Positions 1-6,393 of a DNA stretch of 7,194 nucleotides are shown in pieces (the first letter of the stretch is position 1; the number at the start of each line of letters is the position of its first letter). The notes beneath the pieces were generated by a model. That model searched no databases. It was given only the letters and a program-made list of their open reading frames with translations, and was not told where the DNA came from. Made by a program: the position numbers and the translations under genes. This DNA is from Tissierellales bacterium (GTDB lineage Bacteria; Bacillota; Clostridia; Tissierellales; Tissierellaceae): positions 1 to 7,194 of the forward strand of contig JASLBE010000004.1 of NCBI GenBank assembly GCA_030146705.1. Reading direction: 5' to 3'.

Positions 1-179
1 TAGGTATTAGATAGGGTCTACAGGGTTATAAGAACTTGGTATAGCTAGTTATGTACTAGTAATTAGTTTTTAAAGGCTAAAATAGCTTATAAATAAACTT
101 TTACCCAAAAAAGCCTATAGAAACACTAATATTTATTAAAACATTTAGCAAGCTGACTTGGTGTTCATATTTTTAATAC
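1..179. other. AT-rich intergenic region without a recognisable gene
   Basis: All three + strand frames hit a stop within the first 14 bases (TAG at 1-3, TAG at 8-10, TAG at 12-14). Any upstream + strand gene therefore ends at or before the window edge. I see no coding frame of useful length on either strand. Two weak, nearly all-AT inverted repeats are present: CTAGT/ACTAG at 45-59, followed by five T at 67-71, and GCTA/TAGC at 76-86. Neither has the GC-rich stem of a convincing terminator. The stretch is best described as spacer DNA upstream of the protease promoter. Confidence 0.6.
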
Positions 180-208
180 TTGAAATATTCAGAAAACAAT
201 ACTATAAT
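180..208 (+). promoter_or_regulatory. Sigma-A type promoter of the M6 protease gene
   Basis: A -35 box TTGAAA (180-185) and a perfect -10 box TATAAT (203-208) are separated by 17 nt, the optimal spacing for the housekeeping sigma factor. Transcription would start near 214-216, giving a 5' leader of about 80 nt before the ATG at 297. The match is close enough to consensus to suggest substantial basal expression. The start point itself is inferred. Confidence 0.8.
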
Positions 209-226
209 ATGACTAATAGAATTTTC

Positions 227-254
227 AGACTATTCAAAATGGGTTTGTTAGTCT
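227..254 (+). promoter_or_regulatory. Hairpin in the 5' leader of the protease mRNA
   Basis: AGACTA (227-232) pairs with TAGTCT (249-254), and inside it CAAA (235-238) pairs with TTTG (244-247). This makes a 10-bp interrupted stem with a 5-nt loop and a small 2x1 internal loop. The same 3' arm (TTAGTC, 248-253) can instead pair with GACTAA at 211-216, near the predicted transcript 5' end, so two mutually exclusive folds can be drawn. No T-run follows, so it is not a terminator, and the SD at 281-288 stays outside both folds. It may stabilise the mRNA or be regulatory. It resembles no riboswitch class I recognise. Confidence 0.4.
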
Positions 255-296
255 AAATATAATTTATGAAAATAAAAATTAAAGGAGGATAATTTT

Positions 297-3200
297 ATGA
301 AAAAAGGGTTTAAGCAAAAAAGGTTATTATCAATTTTATTATTGGTTTTTATGCTAGCTAATTTTATTTCTCCAGCTATAGTAGCTGCAGGAACAAAGAA
401 AAAGGTTACAGCTAGGCCAATGGTAGTTATGATGGAATTTCCAGACTACAAGTTTAGTGAAATTGACGAAAAGGAAGATTGGCGTTTAAGGGAGATAGCA
501 GGAGAAGAATTCACTAGGGATTTTGTACAAGATATGCTGTTTTCACCAGATACATATGAAGAGGATGGACATGAGTTTATTTCTCTAAGAAATTACTATA
601 ATCAATTAACAGGTGGAACATATGATTTAGATGGTCAAGTATTTGGACCATATACAGCTAAGAATGAAGCAAGGTTTTATGGTAGCAGTGAAGTTTGGTC
701 AAATGACAAGCAAGAAGGTGCTAGGGAGTTAGTAATTGAGGCTATAGAACATCTAGCAGCAGAAGAAGGCTTAGATTTTGCAGACTTTGACCTTGAAACA
801 AGGGAAAGGGATAAGGATGCAAATGAAACATATATTACTTATAACAGACCTGATGGTCAAGTAGATACTATTATTGTTATCCATGCAGGTATAGGGGAAA
901 ACTTTGGTGGCGGTAGTTTAGGATCAGATGCTATTTGGCCATTTAGAAGAGGTTTTACTTGGTATGGTGGTTCTTGGAACCTAAAGGAATATAAAACTAA
1001 AGACCATAAGGGAGAAGAGTGGAGATTTGATGACTTTGCTATTATAGCTCAGGACGCTCCAGGAGATATGTTAAACCATGAGTTTGGACACGTATTAGGT
1101 CTGCCAGACTTATATGGATTCTGGACTCCAGAGATAGAGGACTTCTCAACTCCACCGGTACAAAAGTGGGACATAATGGGTGGTTCCTACACAGGTAAGG
1201 ACATACAAGGTACTATGCCAGTAGGCTATGGTGCTTGGTCAAGGGAATACTTACAAAAATCCTTTGAAGAAGGAGATGCACCTTATGTAAAATGGGCAAA
1301 TATGGAAGAAATGCTTTTTGACCAGTTAGGAGAAGATGGTTTAGAATTTGAACTTCACCAGGCCCATGAAAGGGTAGATGGAAAGACAGATCTTTATAGA
1401 ATAAGCTTACCAGATGAAAAGCAACATATAACAAATCCAGCAAGTGGAAAACATATGTACTTTAGTGGTGAAGGTAAGGGATTAAGTAGTGGTAAGATAC
1501 TAGGGCTTAAAAACTCTATGAAAACAGACTTAGACTTAAAGGATTATGACAAGGTTAAGTTAGAGTTTAAGACTTGGTATAAGATAGATGATTTAAATGA
1601 CTTTGCTTCTGTAAGGGTTAGGGAGAAAGGTCAGGAAGATTGGGAAACTGTAGAAGGAAATATTACTACAGAAGATGTAGACCAGTGGCTAGTAGACTGG
1701 TTAGAGTATGACAAGGAGCAGGGAGTAGATTCAGGAGCAGCTGAGGCGATAGAAAAGAGAAATCCAGGCCATGGTATTACAGGGGATTCAGAGGGCTGGG
1801 TAGATGCAGAATTTGACCTATCAGCTTATGCAGGAAAGGAAATAGAGCTTAAGTTCTATTTTGTAACTGATAACAATACTCCAGAAATAGGAATATTTGT
1901 AGACGATATAGTTGTAAAGGGATTAAAAGAAGAAGTAGAGGCTAAAGAGGAAGCTAAGGAAGTAGAGGAAATAGAAGAGACAGAAGAAGTAGAAGAAGTA
2001 GAAGAATTAGAGGAATTAGAGAAAGTTGAAGAAATAGAAGAAGGGGAAGAAACTGAGCAAGTTGAAAAAGTTGAAGAGGAAGAAGTAGAGATAGAAAAAG
2101 GGGAAAAAGGCCAAGAGGCAGTTGAGGCGGAAGTAAGTAAGGGAAATGATTGGGAAATTATATTAATAGATGATGTAGAAGGAGAGCCTAAGTTTGAATT
2201 AGATGGCTTTGAAGTATCAGATGGAAATAGATATGTAGAACACTACTATTTATTAGAGTGGAGAAATGCAGAAGAAGGAAAGGTCGACGAAGGTTTAGCT
2301 TATCCAGCACCTTGGTATCCGGATATGAAGTATGAGTCAGGTTTATTAGTTTGGTATGTAAATACTGGAAGAATGGATGACTGGGGAGGACCAAATCAAC
2401 AATCAGGAGCTACTCCAGGGAAGGTATTTGCAGGGGTTATAGATGCAGATCAAAACCCTATTACCTACTATAAGAAGGGTGAGGTAAAGGACGATACTGG
2501 AATGGACTTTATCATGCATGATGCAGCATTTGGATTAAAGGAAGAGAATGATTTCTACTATGCATGGGCAAAGGACACTTATGTAATTGATGAAAGTAAG
2601 GCTATGGTTCCTGACTTTGATGACAGTAAGGATTATTCAAATGCTAATCCTCAAGGTGCGATGACTCTAGAAGATTATGGAGTTAAGGTTTTAGTTTTAG
2701 AGCAAGACAAGGATAACAGATTTGGTAAGATAAGGGTTATGAATAGTAAGTTAGATAATAAGGAAGTAGATTACAGTAATGGTTTAAATGTTAGTGATAT
2801 AAGATTTACTGATGATTCTATTATAGTAGAAGCAAACTATAAGGGACATAATAGAAACTTAGCTAGAACAGCTTATATAGGATTTATAGCTAAGGATGAA
2901 GAAGGAAAGATTGTTGAGACTAAGACTAGGTTAGAGTTAAAGAATGGTGTATATGTAGGAGATTTAGACTTTATGAAGGAAGCTCCAAAGGCAGATTACC
3001 AAGTAAACTTTGTTGTTTTAGAGGACAAGGATGGAAATGCTAGGGGTATATACAATTCTAAGACTCACTCAGGCTATGGTACAGACTTAAGCATGGGAGA
3101 TTATTCTAACCATCACTTAGAGCCAGAGGCTATCTTAAGCCGTGGAGAGTTTGTAGAGATTTTAGTTGAAGAGTTAGGTATAGATTTAATAGAGACAAAT

Positions 3201-3554
3201 CAAGTATTTAATGACTTAGATGAAGATCATAAGAACTTTAAGTCAGTAAATACAGCTGCAAGCCTAGGAATTGTAACTGGTGATGAAAGAGGTAACTTTG
3301 CTCCAGATAGAATGATTACTAGGGAAGAGTTGGCAGTTATGACAGCTAGGGCTATAAATGCTTTGGATATAAATCTTAGAAATGGTAAAAGATTAGATGC
3401 TAAGGATGCTAACTTTATTGCAGGATGGGCAAAAGATGAGGTTTCTTTATTAGTAGGAAATAGAATTTTATCTAATGAAATTGGAAGTTTCTTTATGCCT
3501 TTAGCTCATATAAAGGAAAGCCAAGCTAGAAAAATTTTACAAGGATTAAAATAA
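297..3554 (+). CDS. Secreted M6-family (immune inhibitor A-like) zinc metalloprotease with SLH cell-wall anchor
   Basis: This is a 1085-residue extracellular endopeptidase. Residues 1-31 form a signal peptide (basic KKGFKQKR, hydrophobic core, VAA|G cleavage). The M6 catalytic domain starts at once with RPMVVMMEFPDY (40-51) and includes the family-typical HAGIGE (196-201) and SDAIW (210-214). The zinc site is HEFGHVLGLPD with H261, catalytic E262, H265 and presumptive third ligand D271; the Met-turn is WDIMGG (M294). A beta-sandwich typical of InhA proteins follows (about 385-542, ending FVDDIVVKG), then a Glu-rich repeat (about 545-612), then the remaining InhA core (IDDVEGEPKFELDGF, YYLLEWRN, GLLVWYVN). 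About 815-940 looks like an unassigned beta-rich domain. SLH motifs occupy about 941-1085, suggesting non-covalent attachment to a secondary wall polymer. The start has SD AAAGGAGG (281-288), 8 nt before ATG. The gene has its own promoter and terminator. Likely roles are degradation of environmental or host proteins; the substrate cannot be read from sequence. Odd points are the near-absent propeptide and the acidic insertion. Confidence 0.93.
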   Translation: MKKGFKQKRLLSILLLVFMLANFISPAIVAAGTKKKVTARPMVVMMEFPDYKFSEIDEKEDWRLREIAGEEFTRDFVQDMLFSPDTYEEDGHEFISLRNYYNQLTGGTYDLDGQVFGPYTAKNEARFYGSSEVWSNDKQEGARELVIEAIEHLAAEEGLDFADFDLETRERDKDANETYITYNRPDGQVDTIIVIHAGIGENFGGGSLGSDAIWPFRRGFTWYGGSWNLKEYKTKDHKGEEWRFDDFAIIAQDAPGDMLNHEFGHVLGLPDLYGFWTPEIEDFSTPPVQKWDIMGGSYTGKDIQGTMPVGYGAWSREYLQKSFEEGDAPYVKWANMEEMLFDQLGEDGLEFELHQAHERVDGKTDLYRISLPDEKQHITNPASGKHMYFSGEGKGLSSGKILGLKNSMKTDLDLKDYDKVKLEFKTWYKIDDLNDFASVRVREKGQEDWETVEGNITTEDVDQWLVDWLEYDKEQGVDSGAAEAIEKRNPGHGITGDSEGWVDAEFDLSAYAGKEIELKFYFVTDNNTPEIGIFVDDIVVKGLKEEVEAKEEAKEVEEIEETEEVEEVEELEELEKVEEIEEGEETEQVEKVEEEEVEIEKGEKGQEAVEAEVSKGNDWEIILIDDVEGEPKFELDGFEVSDGNRYVEHYYLLEWRNAEEGKVDEGLAYPAPWYPDMKYESGLLVWYVNTGRMDDWGGPNQQSGATPGKVFAGVIDADQNPITYYKKGEVKDDTGMDFIMHDAAFGLKEENDFYYAWAKDTYVIDESKAMVPDFDDSKDYSNANPQGAMTLEDYGVKVLVLEQDKDNRFGKIRVMNSKLDNKEVDYSNGLNVSDIRFTDDSIIVEANYKGHNRNLARTAYIGFIAKDEEGKIVETKTRLELKNGVYVGDLDFMKEAPKADYQVNFVVLEDKDGNARGIYNSKTHSGYGTDLSMGDYSNHHLEPEAILSRGEFVEILVEELGIDLIETNQVFNDLDEDHKNFKSVNTAASLGIVTGDERGNFAPDRMITREELAVMTARAINALDINLRNGKRLDAKDANFIAGWAKDEVSLLVGNRILSNEIGSFFMPLAHIKESQARKILQGLK
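1962..2078 (+). repeat. Thirteen-unit 9-bp tandem repeat encoding (V/I/L/T)-E-E tripeptides
   Basis: Within the protease gene, thirteen consecutive 9-bp units of the type GTAGAAGAA encode residues 556-594. The first residue is V, I, L, T or once G, followed by E-E, with occasional K or Q at the third position (LEK, VEK, TEQ). Flanking codons (about 545-555 and 595-612) are also Glu/Lys-rich but less regular. Units differ mainly at the first codon and at GAA/GAG, as expected for slippage-born DNA that has since diverged. The segment is predicted to be strongly acidic and either helical or extended. It sits between FVDDIVVKG and IDDVEGEPKFELDGF, which are close together in ordinary InhA proteins. 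Confidence 0.9.
3117..3551 (+). other. SLH (S-layer homology) region of the protease
   Basis: Residues 941-1085 hold one partial and two fuller SLH motifs. The first is only the tail half (ILSRGEFVEILVEELGI; SRGE at 948-951). The second is complete: FNDLDEDHKNF, then AASLGIVTG, then GNFAPDRMITREELAVM with the conserved ITRE at 1007-1010. The third (from about 1037, NFIAGWAKDEV) ends MPLAHIKESQARKIL and has lost the TRAE-like signature, reading IKESQ. Functional SLH modules usually comprise three motifs binding pyruvylated secondary wall polymer, so this one may be degenerate. The protein stops three residues after the third motif. Confidence 0.85.
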
Positions 3555-3594
3555 TTTTATCCTTCATAAAATTTAAATAATTATTAACACACAA

Positions 3595-3632
3595 TAGACC
3601 TTCCTATTATGGGAAGGTCTAAATCTTTTTTT
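3595..3632 (+). terminator. Rho-independent terminator after the protease gene
   Basis: TAGACCTTCC (3595-3604) pairs perfectly with GGAAGGTCTA (3612-3621) around a 7-nt loop, giving a 10-bp stem with five GC pairs. It is followed after AATC by seven T (3626-3632). It begins 41 nt after the protease stop codon and should end that transcript. Read on the minus strand, the stem is followed by no T-run, so it works in one direction only. Confidence 0.93.
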
Positions 3633-3655
3633 ATACTGATAAGTTATGTTATAAT
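3627..3655 (+). promoter_or_regulatory. Extended -10 promoter of the acyltransferase-murJ-ltaS operon
   Basis: A perfect TATAAT (3650-3655) is preceded by TG one base upstream (3647-3648), giving the extended -10 form TGNTATAAT. At the 17-nt spacing, the -35 position (3627-3632) is only TTTTTT, which belongs to the U-tract of the preceding terminator. Extended -10 promoters tolerate a poor -35, so the promoter is plausible. It would start transcription near 3662, about 33 nt before the preferred ATG at 3695. The alternative ATG at 3680 would leave a leader of about 18 nt. Confidence 0.7.
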
Positions 3656-3673
3656 ATTATAAATAAGTAATAG

Positions 3674-3685
3674 AAGGAGATGAGG
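3674..3685 (+). promoter_or_regulatory. SD region that decides the acyltransferase start
   Basis: The purine-rich stretch AAGGAGATGAGG contains the first in-frame ATG (3680-3682). AAGGAG (3674-3679) abuts that ATG with no spacer, which is too close for normal initiation. The second in-frame ATG (3695) lies 9 nt after GAGG (3682-3685) and 15 nt after AAGGAG. The downstream start is therefore preferred, and the first ATG is read as part of the SD. Confidence 0.6.
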
Positions 3686-3694
3686 ATTAAATTT

Positions 3695-4831
3695 ATGAAG
3701 AGAGAGAAAAAAAGGTGGTTAAATGAGCTACCTTATATAAGAGGAATAGCAGCCTTGGGAATTCTTATTATACATGCAACAGGAGGCTTTGTTGTTTTTT
3801 CAGAATTTGGGTCAAGGGCTATGAATTTAGGGATCTTCTTGAATCAGTTTTTTAGGTTTGGAAGCCCAGTTTTTATGATGATTTCAGGTATGGTTATTTT
3901 TTACAATTATAGATCTAAGGAGGACCTGGACATAGGTCGCTTTTATAGGAAGAAGCTTAGGTATATCTTTATTCCTTATATATTGTGGAATTTAATTTAC
4001 TTTTTCTATGGAAGGGGCTTTGATTTATCAGGCCAGGCCTTAGTTTCCTTGTTTAAGGATATTTTACTAGGAAGTGGCCATGACCACTTATATTTTATTT
4101 TTTTAATATTTCAGTTCTACATATTAGTACCATGGTTTTTAACTTTTCTTCCAAAGGAGATGGAGGAAAGACCTTATAGACTATTGGTCATATCCTTTAT
4201 TTTTCAGTTTTTAGTGATTTCCTATGGAAGGTATTTTAAGTTATCTACTGCAGAAGGCTTTATTGGACTTTTCAATAGGATTTATTGGAAAACAGCCTTA
4301 GCTTGGCAGTATTATTTTATTTTAGGTGGTACGATAGGTGTTCATTATTTCAAGGTTTTGGATTGGGTTAAGGAAAATAGGAAAAAGGTTAATTTAGGAT
4401 TTTTCATAGCTAGTGCCTTATATGTAGGTCAGGTTTACTTGGCTGTTTATAGGGAAGCTTCTATTGGAATTTATGATAAGTTTGGCTCCCTAAGGCCTAC
4501 TACTATGGTTTTTGCTAGTGTTAGTATTTTGTATTTTTTAGCTTTGACTAATAAGTTTGTAGGTAGAAAGAGGGTATTAAAGGATATTGGAGTATATTCC
4601 TTTGGAATATATTTTTCCCATCCTCTTATATTAGAAGCGCTAAGGAGTTTTTTCTTTAAGTTTCCAAGTGTATTTAGTTATATGAGGATATCTAGTTTGG
4701 TTATTTTTCTTATTTCAGGATTATTACTTAGCTTGCTTATTGTGTTTTTTCTAGCAAGTTTAAGATCTAGAAAGCTTATAATGGGAAATGTTCCTAAATT
4801 TACTTTAGCTAGGTGGAGAAAGGAAGAGTAG
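3695..4831 (+). CDS. Acyltransferase family 3 integral membrane protein (OafA/YrhL-like)
   Basis: From the preferred ATG this is 378 residues; starting at 3680 would add five. It belongs to the Acyl_transf_3 family, multi-pass proteins that use an acyl donor to O-acylate cell-surface carbohydrates or related acceptors. About ten hydrophobic helices can be drawn. Hallmarks are an early Arg and His, LPYIRGIAALGI then H (R16, H27 in helix 1), FMMISG (60-65), a basic loop FYRKKLRY before helix 3, GHDHLYFI (the usual H-x-WF-type motif), and GIYFSHPLIL (H309) near the end. The R...H pair of helix 1 is the conserved catalytic signature of the family. No extracellular SGNH domain is fused, so any partner enzyme is separate. 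The acceptor cannot be told. Its neighbours murJ (1 nt downstream) and an ltaS-type gene suggest an envelope polymer such as teichoic acid, wall polysaccharide or a lipid-linked intermediate. Stop is TAG. Confidence 0.88.
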   Translation: MKREKKRWLNELPYIRGIAALGILIIHATGGFVVFSEFGSRAMNLGIFLNQFFRFGSPVFMMISGMVIFYNYRSKEDLDIGRFYRKKLRYIFIPYILWNLIYFFYGRGFDLSGQALVSLFKDILLGSGHDHLYFIFLIFQFYILVPWFLTFLPKEMEERPYRLLVISFIFQFLVISYGRYFKLSTAEGFIGLFNRIYWKTALAWQYYFILGGTIGVHYFKVLDWVKENRKKVNLGFFIASALYVGQVYLAVYREASIGIYDKFGSLRPTTMVFASVSILYFLALTNKFVGRKRVLKDIGVYSFGIYFSHPLILEALRSFFFKFPSVFSYMRISSLVIFLISGLLLSLLIVFFLASLRSRKLIMGNVPKFTLARWRKEE

Positions 4832-4832
4832 G

Positions 4833-6383
4833 ATGACGAAAAGTAATAGATTAGCAAGATCTGCCCTGATGATTTCTATATTTACTTTGATTAGCAAGTT
4901 TTTAGGTTTTATTAGGGAGGTTTTAATAGCCTATAAGTATGGTTCAGGTTATTATACTGATACTTACTTTGTAGCTATGACAGCTACTGTATTGATTATG
5001 ACTAGTTTAGGCGCGGGTTTAAATACTAGTCTTATTCCCATTTTTACTGATATTCAGGCTAAGAAGGGAAGAAAGGGTAAGTTAGAGTTTTTAAATAATG
5101 TATTGAATTTAGTTTTATTGATAACTGTGATTTTAGCCATCTTAGGCTATTTCTTTTCCCCTTATATAGTTAAGCTGTTGGCTAAGGGTTTTAGTGGGGA
5201 GCAGTTAGATTTGGCAGTTAAGTTAAATAGGATAGGCCTGCCTATAGTTGTCTTTTTAGGTTTTACCTATGTTTTTTCAGGATACTTGCATAGTAGTAAT
5301 GTTTTTGGGCCACCGGCTATGATGGGCCTGCCTTATAATTTTGTTTTTATAGTTTTTTTACTAGCCTTTGCTAATGGAGAGAATATAGAGGGGCTTATGT
5401 TAGCTAGTGTGATAGCTTCTTCTACTCAGTTTATAATCCAGTATCCAGCTATAAGGCATCAAGGATATAGTTATAAGCCAGGGATTGATTTTAAGGACCC
5501 TAATTTAAAGAAGTCTATGCTTTTGGTTTTACCTGTAGTTTTAGGGTCGGCTGTTCAGCAAATTAATACTATTATTGATAAGACCTTAGCCTCAGACTTG
5601 GCTGAAGGAAGTATTTCTGCCTTAACCTATGCTTCTAGGATAAATGAGATGGTTATAGCTGTTTTTGTTATGGCTATTACTACTGTTGTTTTTCCTATGT
5701 TGTCTAAGGCTTTTTCTTATGGTGAGGATGAGAAGATCAAGGAGATTTTAGCCAAGGGGGTTAATATAATTCTTTTGGTAACTGTTCCGGCTACTATAGG
5801 TATTTTAGTTTTGTCTGAGCCTATTGTTAGGCTGTTTTTCCAAAGGGGACAGTTTGATAGTACGGCTACTCTTATGACTTCGGGAGCCTTGTTTTTTTAT
5901 TCTATAGGTTTGGTAGGGGCTTCTTTGAGGCTGATGTTGAGTAAGGTTTTTTATTCTTTTCAGGATACAAGAACACCTATGATTAATGGGATTTATGCTG
6001 TTTTTATAAATGTTATTTTAAACTATCTTTTGGTAGGGAAGATGGGACATAGGGGCTTGGCTCTGGCTACTAGTATTTCTAGTTTGCTTACTAGTTTGAT
6101 CTTGTTTGTTAAGTTGAGGAAAAAGTTAGGTCCTATAGGTTTGAGGGCCTATTTGAATACTCTTGTGAAGACTGTGTTTTCTTCTTTGCTTATGGGCTTA
6201 GTTGTATATTTAGTGTATAATAAAGGGATAGGCATCTTGCCTAAAAGGGAAGTTTTTGACCTAATTATATTTTTATTGTCTATACTTTTAGGTATTTTGA
6301 TTTATTTTGTTCTTTGTTTGGCCCTGGGTATAGATGAGTTAAAGGATATGGTCGGAGAGTTTGCTAGGAGAAAAAATAAATAG
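4833..6383 (+). CDS. murJ: Lipid II flippase MurJ (MviN family)
   Basis: This 516-residue polytopic protein has the normal length of MurJ, a MOP-superfamily transporter with about 14 membrane helices that moves lipid II to the outer face of the membrane for peptidoglycan synthesis. Hallmarks are SKFLGFIREVLIAYKYG at the N-terminus (K22, R28, E29), D43 in YTDTYFVA, YASRINEM (R269, matching the essential arginine near position 270 in E. coli), LFFQRGQFD (about 334-342) and YSFQDTRTPM. The arginines that follow the helix-2 region of E. coli MurJ (LPNLLRR) have no counterpart here; that stretch reads MTATVLIMTS. The ATG follows the upstream TAG by a single base. AAAGGAAG (4819-4826), inside the end of the acyltransferase gene, serves as SD, so translation is probably coupled. 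The C-terminus is basic (FARRKNK). The family call is secure. The organism may carry additional MurJ or Amj paralogues outside the window. Confidence 0.95.
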   Translation: MTKSNRLARSALMISIFTLISKFLGFIREVLIAYKYGSGYYTDTYFVAMTATVLIMTSLGAGLNTSLIPIFTDIQAKKGRKGKLEFLNNVLNLVLLITVILAILGYFFSPYIVKLLAKGFSGEQLDLAVKLNRIGLPIVVFLGFTYVFSGYLHSSNVFGPPAMMGLPYNFVFIVFLLAFANGENIEGLMLASVIASSTQFIIQYPAIRHQGYSYKPGIDFKDPNLKKSMLLVLPVVLGSAVQQINTIIDKTLASDLAEGSISALTYASRINEMVIAVFVMAITTVVFPMLSKAFSYGEDEKIKEILAKGVNIILLVTVPATIGILVLSEPIVRLFFQRGQFDSTATLMTSGALFFYSIGLVGASLRLMLSKVFYSFQDTRTPMINGIYAVFINVILNYLLVGKMGHRGLALATSISSLLTSLILFVKLRKKLGPIGLRAYLNTLVKTVFSSLLMGLVVYLVYNKGIGILPKREVFDLIIFLLSILLGILIYFVLCLALGIDELKDMVGEFARRKNK

Positions 6384-6393
6384 GAGTGATTGT

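Noticed and set aside
45..71. CTAGT/ACTAG inverted repeat followed by TTTTT, as a terminator of an upstream gene
   Set aside because: The stem is only five pairs, mostly AT, and the T-run is separated by seven bases. In DNA this AT-rich, such a pattern is expected by chance.
120..296. A riboswitch or T-box in the protease leader
   Set aside because: The leader after the predicted start is only about 80 nt, has no terminator or anti-terminator pair, and shows no conserved motif of a known class.
1213..1443. 76-codon open frame on the minus strand inside the protease gene
   Set aside because: It is a shadow of a strongly supported coding frame on the other strand; its translation shows no recognisable motif, and no clear SD or promoter serves it.
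1962..2078. The 9-bp tandem repeat as a CRISPR-like array or non-coding satellite
   Set aside because: Units are contiguous without spacers, keep the reading frame, and vary mostly at the first codon and synonymous GAA/GAG positions, so it is coding repeat.
2188..2394. 68-codon open frame on the minus strand inside the protease gene
   Set aside because: It lies wholly opposite conserved InhA core sequence, has low-complexity Leu/His/Ser composition and no recognisable domain.
297..3554. Horizontal acquisition of the protease gene, suggested by its purine-rich composition against the T-rich genes downstream
   Set aside because: The contrast is explained by protein type: an acidic secreted protein (GAA/GAT-rich) versus membrane proteins (TTT/TTA/ATT-rich). 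Arginine codon choice and SD style are shared.
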